DNA from: Serendipita indica DSM 11827
Lineage: Eukaryota > Basidiomycota > Agaricomycetes > Sebacinales > Serendipitaceae
Direction of reading: 5' to 3'
Assembly: GCA_910890315.1 (NCBI GenBank)
Contig: CAJVGD010000010.1
Coordinates: forward strand, 1-64,000
DNA: 64,000 bases
In this document: piece by piece, positions 21,286-32,455 of the stretch
Layout of the letters: each line of letters begins with the position of its first letter
Numbering within the stretch: position 1 is the stretch's first letter
Notes under the pieces: model-generated
What the model was told of the DNA's origin: nothing
What the model saw: only the letters and a program-made list of their open reading frames with translations
Databases searched by the model: none
Made by a program: the position numbers and the translations under genes

Positions 21286-23009
21286 GCAGAGGGGTCGGTT
21301 GGCCGGGCATTACTGGTCGCGATGGATGGCTGGGTTTGAGCGGGGGGCAGTGAGGATGGTGAAGAGGTCGTTTCTTGCGATGAATTGGGGGTGGTTTGGG
21401 TCTTGGGAGTTGGCCCGGGGTGCTGGACGCTTCGTGCGGCTTGCATTGGGATGCTGTATTGGGCAAGTGTTATCTGTCGGTTTCTTGTCTGGTTGATCTT
21501 TCTGGACTTGTTGGTGACTCCCTGTGAGGCATTGGCAGCCGCCATTGTGAGCTGCTTGCCTGCTTGTTCTTGTGAGGTCTCGGTCTCGATCTCTGGGCAC
21601 AGGTATCCTGAGTTCCATGGGGCATTGATTGACTCGTTATATGTCCATTGGTCCTTGGTGAAGAAGAATTTGGATCTCATTTCTGGCGCATGTTCCGCTT
21701 GCCTGTCCTGTCTGGACTTGCTTTCTATGCACCTTTCGTCCCCGGAGGAGTGTTGGCTGGACCCGCATGGGGTGCATTTGGTCTGCGTTTTGTCCGGACA
21801 GTCCCGAGAGCTGTGCTCTTGCGCGCAGAATCGGCAGGTGAACCTCTCCGCCTTGCATGCCGCCAGGAAGTGGTCATGGTGAGAACATTTGGCGCAGATG
21901 GGTACTAACCGATGTTCTTTTTGCACCTTGACAGAGTGGTTACCAATTCTTGTGGGGCCAAGGATCATGCGGTTGGCTACTTCGGGTGAGGCGCAGTTGA
22001 TTTTGACATTGGCGTATCCTTGTCCTTCGTACCTCCTTGACAGGTCCTTGATCCAGGATGCAGAGATGATTGAGTGTGGCGGTAGGCCGTTCTCCAATTC
22101 CACCGAGTGCAGGCTTTCCTCTTCATGGGGGTCGAAGTCCACAGGGACGAAGCGTACCATCAGCTCGTGCGCGCGAGGGATGACTTTTGTTTCTTCTTCT
22201 CTCGAGGTGTAAGCCTCCTTTACCATCTCTGCGCACCTGTTATTCTCCTTTAGCCACTTAGCGGATTTTGCAGAGTCCAGCTCCAGGAGCGTCCCGGTGC
22301 GTATAATGCGCAAGCCTACTATCCGCTTCTTGCTTGCTCCATCCGTGAGTTTCTCTAGTGCTACGTTGAGTGTGTCCTTGTAAGCGTTGATGTCGTCCCT
22401 AGTGTACATTCCTTGTTCCTTTGTGACGGCGCTTGGAGTGTTGAATAGGACTAGTCATTCCCTAGCGTTGACTATGTTGATTGCTTTGGCATCGTCGAGG
22501 ATGAGGGATTGGCTGAGCTTGGTGCATGCATTGCTTGCTAGTGCTTGGCTGTACAGTCGATGAACTGGTGCCGCCTTGAGAGCCGCGACCACTTCGGAAG
22601 CTGAGATGGTGAGTTCGCTGTACTTCAAGCTGACGGCATCCAGGTGCTTGGTGGTTGACTCGATGGTTTGGCTGAGCTTCAGCTTTGTCGCATCAACTAG
22701 GCTATCGAGTTTTGCGGTAGCTGTCTTGTTGAAGCTTTTGAGGAGAGGGTCCACCGCTGCAGTCTCGAGCACAAAAGAGAAGGCTTTCAGCATGTGTTTC
22801 GCTTCTTGACTCACTCCCGCTTTTTCTGCTGCCTGCCGACAGATGTCCGCCATGAGCACAGTTGTGATGGTCGTGTCGTCCTCCAACCATCCTCGCTTCT
22901 TCATGTATTTGATTGCTGAATCCCTATCGTGTACTATCTCTTTATCTATTCCTGTCATCTCCGACCTCATTTGGCTTCTTCTCGCTGCTGCGCTCCCTGT
23001 CGCTGCCAT
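21282..23009 (-). pseudogene. LINE ORF1 with zinc knuckles, one in-frame stop
   Basis: A 576-codon frame starting MAATGSAAARRSQ at 23009. The N-terminal part is helical and Lys/Ser-rich. The C-terminal part has three Cys/His clusters (CAKCSHHDHFLAAC, CRFCAQEHSSRDC, CTPCGSSQHSSGDERC) followed by a Gln/Pro/Ser/Thr-rich tail. An in-frame TGA at 22457-22455 follows ...NVNARE, and the same frame continues to the proper end, so a single nonsense change is the only visible lesion. CGA to TGA by CpG loss would explain it. ORF1 binds the LINE RNA. Confidence 0.88.
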
Positions 23010-23130
23010 GCTGGTCGGCCTCCTACTCGAATTGCTCTACTACGTTTGGTATATGCTGGTTCGACCCCTTCGTGTCGTATGATCTAGTTTGGTCGCTGAC
23101 GCCGCGCAGGTGGTTAGGTCCAGGTATCCT

Positions 23131-23145
23131 TCCTCTTGAGCTCTT
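23131..23145. repeat. LINE target-site duplication, right copy
   Basis: TCCTCTTGAGCTCTT, identical to 10152-10166, sits at the 5' end of the full LINE. The truncated LINE's reading frame (minus strand, ...QELKR) resumes here. Confidence 0.85.
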
Positions 23146-23661
23146 GCTTGTAACTGTCCTCAATATGCACGCGTTACACAGGTTCTTTTTGTCTAAAGTC
23201 GACTTTATTCATCGTTCCTTGAATACAAAGTCTCGACTCGACGTTCACAACGTCTTCACTCTCACCAAAAACCTTACAGTTGGCATGTCACTGCTTTGTT
23301 GCAGCCTAGCTTCTAAGGTCCGACCCAAAATATCATTGCATTTGGATGATGACAATCAGAATCACATTCTCTGCATTATCGACTTGCCTCATGGGGTAAT
23401 TGCAAGGAAGGTGTTGGGTCCCTCCTGAACTCGTCAGTGACAGTGGAAGTCAAGCTTGGGGCCCCTTGTAGCCTATAAGAATAGCTTTCTTGACTCCTCC
23501 TAAGCTCTTTGGGGGGATGCATAATCAGCTGACTATTGTTGAAAATGCGAGAGCTATCTACATTCGAGAATAGAGGCCCTGTGATATAACATGTGAGATA
23601 ATACATAACAAGTATAAAGCTGTCCATATTGTCCTTATTTCAACAAAGGTGGTCAGACATA
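23146..23661. other. Short remnant of the truncated LINE, then intergenic sequence
   Basis: The first few bases still belong to the 5'-truncated LINE; CTTGTAA at about 23148 may mark its own target duplication. The remainder, up to the stop of the next gene, holds no gene I can support. Confidence 0.4.
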
Positions 23662-24980
23662 TCAAGAGTTATATGTCTTATGGATTGGTGGTGGTGAGCC
23701 TTGCCGGAGCGGATAGTAGCTTGGCTGGGAGTATTGTACTGGGACAATGGGCATCGAAGGTGGGTCATGCCACAGTCCTGTCGGTGGCTGAGTGGCCAAG
23801 GATTGCTGTGAATACTCCAGCTTATGCGCTCCATCGACTGGGAGGGGAAGAGTAGAGTCAATGGTCTTGGGGACCACAGCGCCGAACACTCTCATGGTGG
23901 CCATGAGTCCACCAATGGTCCCAATTCTGCAAATGCCACCAGTCACAACGACGACAAGGTCAAAGATGGCGCCAATGCTGGGGTTGATTTCTCGGTAGAT
24001 TGTGAATGCGAGAGATTGGGTAATCCCAAGAATCACAAAGGGCAAGACAATGAAAAGAAGTCGTGTTGTAATCTGCGAATGTCTCTGGGTTAGCAATGGC
24101 TCTTTAATTTGCGCTGTGTATACGGACGTACTCGGTCAACAAAGCGACCTCTGCTCTGTGAGGCTTTGAGAGCAATGAGTGAAATCACGACATTGATCAA
24201 TAAAAGGACGCCGAGTCCAACGACGGCAAATTTGAGGTTGCGACCGACGTCGAGATAGTAGAGATAGAGGTTGACGTTGAAACGAGGTTCGTTGCGCATC
24301 ACTTTTGCTCTCAGGAGCACAGATGTCATCGTGATGGCGATGATAAATGTAAGTGCCGCAAGCGACCAGTCGACGATGCGCTTCCAGCGTTGCGATACCC
24401 ATGGCGTAGCGTTTACGAATTGCGAAGTGGTCACGAGTTCGCCCCGACAGTGAATAAGCCACAGGCATACTGCTGGCTCGAAAGCAATGTCAAAATCCCA
24501 TAAAAAGCCGTTAACTGCGTATAGGGCGAGCGCTGGTTTGTAGAACCTGACTATGGCGGCTGATGTGGCGTATCCAGCAATTACTGTGCTCGTCACAATG
24601 GCAAGGAGTACATAGGGAGCAGTCGAGTGAGTGACGTGGTCGAGGCGTCGACAGATTGACACGAGCAGACTGAGTACGATGAGAGCCACTATCTGGCATT
24701 AGCATACTGACCCGACTAGACGTTCCTCCGACTCACAGACAATGTTGATTGCCATATTGATTATGGCCTGGAGTGAGTCGTCCCTGTTCTTTCATAGTTT
24801 AGCATCATCTGCGCAACGTCTGCGGAATGAGCGGAAAGATTCACGTACAGGATCATAGCTGGAGCCTCCGCCACTCCCAGACGACGATGATCCTCCACCG
24901 CCTCCACCACCTCGTCCTTTGGCCATCGCATCTGCGACAAAGGAGAGCATGAAAAGAAACATAGCCCGCAGGTTGATCAT
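23662..24980 (-). CDS. Seven-helix membrane protein with signal peptide, function unknown
   Basis: Starts MINLRAMFLFMLSFVADAMA, a clear signal peptide, followed by a Gly/Ser-rich extracellular run (about residues 20-45). After two introns seven hydrophobic segments follow: ALIVLSLLVSIC, YVLLAIVTSTVIAGYAT, a third around FLWDFDIAFEPAVCLWLI, WSLAALTFIIAITMTSVLL, VVGLGVLLLINVVISLIAL, LLFIVLPFVILGITQSLAF and IFDLVVVVTGGICRIGTIGG. The C-terminus is a Pro/Gln/Tyr-rich tail. Four exons fit, with donors GTACGT (24847 and 24132) and GTGAGT (about 24736). The topology resembles orphan receptor-like or fungal 7TM families, but I recognise no diagnostic motif. Confidence 0.7.
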
Positions 24981-25955
24981 TGTCGACAATGTCAAATTGG
25001 ACGCCAGGGAAGGAGGGGATCAAGATGGAGTGGTCGCCTTGCTGTATCGGTGAAAGGATTAAGTATCAAAGAGGTGCGCGTGGCGGGATTGGTGGCCGGT
25101 CGACCTGGCGCTCCGAGGCCGTACAGGTGTATAGCCAAGTTGGCTTGGCAGACCGTCAACAATCGGAAATCAATAGACTTGCAGACGCTGAGTGCCAGCA
25201 TGTTCCAGGACCAAAATGGAAATCAGATAACTGACTAGGCAAGGACAGACAATTCCGGGCAAATTCAGCGAATATGTATGCAATGCGCGGCCCGGAGATG
25301 GTGATGGTTGACACTCGTAGCTGGTAGTTTGAATACATTCCGACGTGCGCAGGCTACAGCGTTTGCATGACATGTTATCCCGCAGTCTTATCCCAGTGGT
25401 CACGGCTTTCGCAGCCTCCACTCAGACGAGGCCAACGTGAATAAGAGAGCATAATCATAACAGAACCAATAAGGCAACGTAGTCGAATGAAATGGGCTCA
25501 ACGACTCGAGATTGAAGTGAAGCGACAGGCCACCCAGCGGGAGAATCACTTCGTCTCAACACAAACCGACATTTATCGATTCAAAAGCTGCTAATAATCC
25601 AACGCAGCTCACTTGAGCGCATCCCAAGGATGATTCCTGCTAACCATCCCTGTTATTCGCTAGCTCGCGATTCATAATCACACGTGAGACGAGGTGAGAG
25701 CCACAGATAGCTTTAATCTTCCTACCTTACTTGCTGCTTGCCTCTTGAATCTTTCTGGACAGAGAAGCGGATATACTTTCAGCACCCAACGGAAACTCCC
25801 TCGAGCAGAAGACAGATGAAAAAAGTGTAAACTTGTCAATCATGCACAAAGGCGTAATTATATTAGTTTTAGACAGCGATTTGCAGTTATGCACTCGTTT
25901 CAAGGGTCTTGATTAAGCAGATGGCTAGCCTCGTGAAGAGTCCGCCAGTTGCTTT
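24981..25955. other. Intergenic; upstream region of the 7TM gene
   Basis: No open frame with recognisable content on either strand. The part next to 24980 is the presumed promoter of the membrane-protein gene. Confidence 0.45.
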
Positions 25956-26712
25956 CTACTCATAGTTGGCACCGTGTCCGGAAACAGGAGGCGCACCACC
26001 AGCACTGCGTTCATAGTTCATCGGGGCTTGATTCGCAGGGGGTGGCGTCGGCTCGTATCCGTCAGTCGGCTTCTCGGTCGTCGGTATACTCATAAGTGTG
26101 TGCCGTTACTGGCTTGTTGTTGACGCCATGCTTTGCAACACCGTCTTGGTAGGCGGTCATGGTAGGAACAACGGACAAGGTACGCGAGTTGATCATTTGA
26201 TATCGATCGGAGACGATGCAGACGGCAACCTTTTCCAACCTTCTTTTCCCCACATCTTGGAGCGCTCGTGAGCGATGGGATATTGAATATTCCTCATCAC
26301 ACCGGACCTGGATCTAACAGCAACTCAGAATCGTGCGACTGGGTGGAAATGAGGGAGCACGCACAGGCAGAGTAGTTCCTCGTCTACTTTGTACATGGTC
26401 GTTACAATGAACAGTTCCGTCTTACACGCTGGCTCGTACATGACCGGATGAAGGGTGTCTCCGTCTGCTTTGAAGTCATTGGGACCACACGTCGCTGAGG
26501 TGTACCTGAAACATAATCAGCACTGAAGAGGATAGGGTAACCGTCAAACGCACCGCATAACCTTGAACTCTCTTTCCGTCTTCTGAGGAAACATGTCTAA
26601 GAGCTTGCCGGGTAGCTCGTTGACGATGACCAGGTTTCCGTGGAAGAGCTCATATGGGTTCTTGGTCTTGTACCGACGGAACATGCGTTGTGGGATGCGA
26701 CCATACCTGTAT
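25956..26712 (-). pseudogene. Chitin synthase remnant lacking the catalytic core
   Basis: Three exons match the N-terminal part of fungal chitin synthases in order: RRYKTKNPYELFHGNLVIV, then RYTSATCGPNDFKADG with TELFIVTTMY, then MRNIQYPIAHERSKMWGKEG followed by VAVCIVSD, the INSRTLSV..MTAYQDGVAKH block and AHTYEYT. One base is missing in the run encoding GWKKVAVC, which shifts the frame. After EYTDD the sequence jumps to a Pro-rich tail ending SGHGANYE and a stop; the EDR and QRRRW catalytic motifs and the membrane helices are absent. The 5' part is missing too, and a gypsy fossil starts 350 bases away. It is a dead, internally deleted copy. Confidence 0.82.
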
Positions 26713-27059
26713 ATATCCAGGCATTAAACCCTCCATTTCCGCACGAGGAGCGAAATATTGCGCACTAAATATTGCTGCCATCGTCTTCGAGAATATCTGG
26801 ACTGAAACTACTAACGCTGAATCGATTCCGACCATGCCGTCCCACAACGTCCCCTCCTCTAATCGAGGCTGACCAAGCAGGGCCATTCGGCATCTCCATC
26901 TCGACCGGAGCCCTCTTCCTCACTATATCGAATATGTCCTACTCGTAGCACTCTTCGCAAATCCACCAGCACGACCCACGAATACAGACGTATCGCTCAA
27001 CAGGGCCTTTTCCTCCAAGAGGGGCACCGCAGTGCTGGGGTAGTAAATGTCGATCGTGG

Positions 27060-27533
27060 ATGTCAACAACGTGTTGGGATTGTTGTATGCCGGTTGGTCA
27101 TAGTATTCTGTACAAACGAGTCGACAGGAAGGCGGATCCAGTTCCCCGAGTCACGTCTGAATCCACGAAGACTGTTTGTGGCTCTCCATCCAATCTATTG
27201 GATACTCTACCATATGTCCATTACGAGGCTCTTCCTCGGAAATATGGTCAGAGAGCGACTCGCACATGTCTAGACGACCTCAAGCTCAATGCAGACAGTT
27301 TCCTGACTGCGAACGAGGTTCAGATTTTCGAATATATCTTATGTATTGACAAGCACGCATTGACTTTCGACGAATCGGAGAGATTTAAATTTTCGGGGAT
27401 TACTCCTCGCCATGTACGTCGAAACTGTATCCATGGCACTCATTGTATATTTCATATCATTTTCACCAATAATCTCCTCACGGCCTCCGTCGTGCCTACC
27501 CTAATCGTAGCGACAGCATTAGCACATGCCTAG
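27060..27533 (+). mobile_element. Ty3/gypsy polyprotein fragment, fossil
   Basis: A 157-codon frame resembles the stretch just before the reverse transcriptase in Agaricomycete Ty3/gypsy elements: a YKRVDRKADPVP-like spacer, a CLDDLKLNADSFLTANEVQIF helix and an ESERFKF segment. No polymerase, integrase or terminal repeat is visible around it. It is a short, broken and probably old piece. Confidence 0.55.
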
Positions 27534-28376
27534 CCTTCCCATCGTTCTTTCCTTGTCCCAACATTGGCCCATGATATATGAGATCACATGTACATGTCTT
27601 AACTACCATGCCTCCTGTACCCCTCCCACGTCGATGCCCACCATCAATAAACGGGTTGGACTGGTGAACTCGCTTGCCCCCGCTAAATAGTACTCACTGG
27701 GTCTCGCTTAGCTCTCGTAGAGGTGACCTTTTACCGTCAATCTCACACATCGAGTCATCCACCAAATCACTCCGACTCGCACTACAAGACTGACCATTGC
27801 ATTGCGTGCTGCCCAGTGTTCCTGGCTCACGAGAAGGCCGGCGACGTACGTCGCGATCAAGCAAAGATGCATTCCGCGATGTGTATCATTTACCCGTGGG
27901 AAGCTGGAACAAGCTGGATTCGCGCCAACTTAGGTTTCGACCACTAGGCTATAGTCTCCTTCTTTTCCCTCTAATGCGTTACACACCCTATGTACCCACG
28001 GTAATCTAACCTGTTCGACCGGTTTCTGACCTGTAAGGTGAGCCAATCCTTACACCATGGCGCATGGCTGGAAATGGAAGAAGGACAGTAGTGCCTGGAT
28101 GACTTCGGGTTTCACATTATTTCACACTCTACAGATACAAAGTCTCGCTTCAGTGTTGTGCAACATCTTTACTCTAGTGTAAACATTACACTTGCACATC
28201 TCATGATTTGAAATCCATACTATGGCTCAAGTCCTCGTGACGTATTTGGATGCCTATTACCGAGAACTTGTCCACTTAACATGTCAATCATGAATCAGAT
28301 ATCAAATCACAAAAGCAGTGGAAAGTAAGCTAATGACAATTTTGATTGTGAATTCATCAAAGCACAACTGTGTTCT
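27534..28376. other. Intergenic, no gene seen
   Basis: Contains short frames and two vaguely tRNA-like patches (about 27890-27960 and 28005-28066) that do not fold as complete tRNAs. Nothing else is supportable. Confidence 0.4.
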
Positions 28377-31267
28377 CTATAACTTGTCACAATACTTGTC
28401 AATGGATGGCATCTCAGGCTGTGCTTGCTATCAGATCAGTGCCCAGCCCGACGCAATCAAAACTCACATTGAGGCCCTTGCGGAGACGGATGCTTTTCAC
28501 CACTAACTCGACCTTGGAGCCCTTGTCCAAGTATGAACCAGGCATTAGCTCCCAGTGATCAAGGATTAATTGTGGAGTAGCAAGTCCACCCGTGCATTGA
28601 CGTAGATCCGCAATAAAACCAAATGACTCTGCGACAGGGAGATATGCCTTTACTCTGAAAATCGGTGCTCCGGGTTGTTGCTCCTCTGAGAAAACTTGAC
28701 CATGTCGCTGGTTAAGACAGGAGTAAATACCACCGATGGCATTCTCAGGGCAGTGAATCTCAACTATTATGTGGTGGTTATGAGTAAAACCAAGATGGGT
28801 GTAGGAAGGTTACCAATGTATACCGGTTCCTGGAGCGTTGGTGTGGCCACGAGGCATGCAGCGTAGCACACTCGACGGCAGGTAGGAATCAGCTGTCCAC
28901 TTCCGCGATGGATGGCATCTGAAAAGAACTATAAATAAATCAATTTGAATGCTAGACAGATACCACGAGCGCATACCACGACATCAATGAGATTGAAGCA
29001 GATACCACGCATTTTCTCTTCGGTGCACACACCCTCCTTTGTAGCCCACTGAAACCCAGCAATAAGCGAATCTTTGATTTCTTCCATGTATTGGACACCC
29101 TTGGTAGCATCCACAAACAGATTGGGTCCAGAATCATTGGGGCCGAATGCCCATATCTTCCTGGCATCGGCAATGTCCCAACCAAAGTCGTCAGCGAGGA
29201 CACGAGCTCGGACCTTCAGGTCTTCACGAGCACTGATTCTCCCACTCTCAATGGCAAGAGAAACCTTCTCCTCCATGGGCAATGCCTTGACATAGAGGCG
29301 GTTGTACTTATTTGGCGACTTTGAGAGGGCTACAATGGACGATTCGGCACGGACAGTTTCACAGTAGCTGATGAAAGGATCAGACTTCTCTAGAGGTACA
29401 CCAGCGTAATTGTCCTCGAGATCCTAAAAAAAAAGATGTTAGAGGCATAATGAAAAGCAGCCCAGATTCTCACCTTTAAGCAAATCTCCAAATGCAACTC
29501 GCCAGCACCAGCAACGACGTGCTCACCAGTCTCCGCGATCCATGTTTGAACACAAGGATCCGACTTGGACAAACGCTTGAGACCTTCGACAAGTTTCGGC
29601 AAGTCTACAAAATTCTTGACCTCGACGGCGACTTGGACGACAGGTGAGACTGAGAGCCTCATGACCTTGATATTATGGGCAGTCTCCGAAGTCGTAAGGG
29701 TACCCGACTTGAGCAAAAACTGATCGATACCGACGAGACCGACAATGTTGCCGGCAGGACATTCCTCGATGGGCTCAACGTAGCGACCCATCATCAAGAC
29801 TGTCTGCTCAACGCTCGTGACAAAGAGATCGTTTCTCTTGCCTGGGAGATAGTTGGGACCTTGAACGCGGATGTTTAGGCCAGAACGGACAGTGCCCGAG
29901 AAGACACGTCCGAAAGCATAGAACCGACCTTTTTCAGAGGCCGGTACCATCTTCGCGACGTAGAGAACGAGAGGCCCCTTAGGATCGCAGTCACGAATAC
30001 CAATGGCGGATTCGTCATCCATACGACCCTCATAGAGAGCCTCCACGCGGTACCTTTGGGCGGTGACGGGCGAAGGAAGGTGGATGATGGCCATCTCCAA
30101 AAGAGCGTCTCCAGCAGGTAGAAATTTGTGCATAATAACCTTGAGTAATGCTTCGCCCTCCAGACCACGCTCATCAGATAATAGGTTGATCTGGAGTTTC
30201 TGGAGCATTGGGCCAATCGCTTCCGTCTTAAAGTTTATGACAGCGTCAAAAATCTTGAAGATTGGATCAAGGATAAACATATTAAAGGCTCGCTCGAGCG
30301 GCTTGCCATCAGCATCATTTCCTTGTGTCGACCACTTCTTTGTGGTGGGGTCGAAGAAGTGGTCACCCCAGAGCTTGGCCGTTATCTTCTCCTTATCGAC
30401 ACCAAATATATTGCTGTAGCGAGTGGCGAACTGGCGGAGAGTAAAGGCCCAGCCGTGGAGACCTGAACCGAACGCGACGGTGCCCTCTTCGGGATAGATC
30501 TGGACATCACCCTGAGCGAAATCGTTATGGATGGAGATGATTCCGTTGAGCGATTTGATAGTACGCGCGAACGATTGAAAGAGGTCCTCCTTGGAGACTT
30601 GAGGCTCACGGAGGAAACGGTCAACCTTGTTGATGATGACGACTGGCCTGATTCGCTCGTTGAGTGACTGGCGAAGAATAGTTTCTGTCTGTAAGCAGAC
30701 CCCTTCTACACAATCTACAACAACAAGTGCACCGTCTGTGACTCGGAGAGCGGCCGTGGCCTCCGACGAGAAATCGGCGTGACCGGGCGAGTCGATGAGA
30801 TTGATCAAGAATTTTGGACCTCCAACGTCTTGTTTGATGATGGAAAGTCTCTCCGTGTCGATATGGAAAGACATTGGGATGGCAGTCGATTTGATGGTCA
30901 TACTTTGCCCCTTTCCGTCGTCGCTGGGGCTCTTGTATGGCATGTTCCCAGCATCCTCCCGAGAAAAAGTATCGGATCTGATGACGAGTGCATCTATAAG
31001 CGTGGATTTGCCGTGATTGACTGTGGAGGATGTGACACGGTCAGAACGGTGGCCGAGGTGTCTATAAAACGCGATTCTGACCACTCCCGACGACAGATAT
31101 ATTACGTATGTTCCTAGGTATTGCTTGTAGGGTACGGATCTGGTCTGTAAATGCAGTCAGCGCCTCTGAGCTTGGCGGTGCAACTGACGATATGCACCGA
31201 CGGTAAAATTACTAGGAAGAAATGTATGAGCCAAGCTAAATTTTAGGGATATCACAACGCACCCCAT
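28377..31267 (-). CDS. Divergent elongation factor 2 (eEF2) paralogue
   Basis: A ribosomal translocase GTPase of full eEF2 layout. Exon 1 is only ATGGG (31267-31263, donor GTGCGT), then a 14-base exon giving MGNFTV, an exon giving [18 protein letters not shown], and the G1 box [12 protein letters not shown] after an intron ending at 31021. Then come DSPGH, NKVD, the SGLHGWAF block, domain III ([20 protein letters not shown]), domain IV with DAIHRGSGQ (the diphthamide histidine is kept), and domain V ending IDKYCDKL at 28377. The switch I region (canonically DTR..E.ERGITIKST) is eroded to a [19 protein letters not shown] form. Many normally invariant positions differ, so this looks like a second, fast-evolving copy. 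Frames and splice sites look intact, but activity is doubtful. Confidence 0.88.
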
Positions 31268-32455
31268 GGTTATCTAGACTTTGGAGGGTAACGAGGTGAA
31301 GATCAAAGAAGCCACTTATAATTGGACCGCACCTGATGTTCTTTGGGCGAGCAGTTTTGACTTTGTTCGGCTTACATGTGACCAGTGCCCAGTGAGATAT
31401 TTATTCTAGCTGCTATAATAATACACGGCACCGCAAGTTGCAAGGGCCCGAGACTCTCCTGACCACCCGCGTTATACAGCCCGTTCACGCATCCGAAGCA
31501 CTTCATGGTCACATATACAGATCTTTTACCCTTTCCTAACGATACCCGTCACCTCCGCGCTGGCAGGGGTGGATGTAGTGTATGCCTAAGCTTTGAAACT
31601 AGTAAGTGGACCCTAGGAACTCGAATATTACGCCAGAGATGTCTAAGCCGACCAGGAGGATGCATAGTATTACTCTTGGATAGCGGGTGCCACAGCAAGG
31701 CCACACAGATGTGGATGAGCGCAAAGTGCACATATGTCCATATAAAGGGAGCAGTAACATTTATGGGGTAAGCTGGAGACAAGGCCCGGGCATGTTACTA
31801 ACGGTAATCACGGAAATTGCCCATTCTGTGCATGTATACTTCGACACAGCCCCAGCAGACAGTGTTTTTTATGGTCACCGAGGACCGGATTAGCTTTCTC
31901 GCATCAAAGCGACTCCCGGCAGACGATCCAGCTTCTTTGCAAGTCTGACAGCCACAATCAGCTGTCATTCAGGCTATATACAGATTCATAGGCAAGCTTA
32001 GACAAGCCACTCCACCCTCATTATCACCACTGATTATTCAATTCATTCAGGCAGTTCGCACGCCAGATTCTGAGTAAGGTGAGTTAGACGCATGCGGATA
32101 CTGAAAGGCTGGAATGGCCCCCAGTAGCTAGCTTTACAGCGCTATGGTGACACTAAATGGTTCATTGAAATGTTTTCACGACGATTATCAGACTATACCC
32201 CGGCGTTTTGAACACTGAGATGTAGCAAGCTGATTCAGAGGACATGGGTGGCCTCCTCTTATATCTCAGTCTTGTCCTCTCGCCACGAGCATGCCTACGG
32301 ACGTGTGCGGTAACAAACAGTGCCAGTGATTTTCCCGCAACGATTTACCCAACGAAGCCGTCTCAGCGTTCGCAGTATATCCACTTGTTTCTGAGGCTGG
32401 CTCCAGTCGACGCATTCGGTTGACTCTGAACCACGCCGTTGCGTGTCGCTTTTGC
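31268..32455. other. Intergenic, no gene seen
   Basis: Serves as the presumed promoter region of the eEF2 paralogue (left) and the HAD hydrolase (right). Open frames around 31505-31893 lack any recognisable motif. Confidence 0.45.

Larger units (their letters stand above)
10165..23130 (-). mobile_element. Full-length Tad-like LINE, split by a retroelement insertion
   Basis: A non-LTR retrotransposon on the minus strand, about 6.1 kb once the 13221-20093 insertion is left out. It has a 3' poly-A (T run 10165-10183), a 3' UTR of about 245 bases, ORF2 (endonuclease, reverse transcriptase, RNase H, zinc motif), ORF1 (zinc knuckles) and a 5' UTR of about 120 bases. It is flanked by a 15-base target duplication and sits inside the truncated LINE's ORF2. 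The 3' end (GTGCTATATTGGCGGTGCCA before the tail) resembles that of the truncated copy, so both use related tails. Two-ORF structure and C-terminal RNase H point to the Tad clade; clade assignment is from memory. Confidence 0.93.

Noticed and set aside
27885-28066. tRNA-like patches (TAGCCTAGTGGTCGAAACC; GGTGTAAGGATTGGCTCA on minus)
   Set aside because: Individual arms look tRNA-like, but no complete cloverleaf forms in either case.
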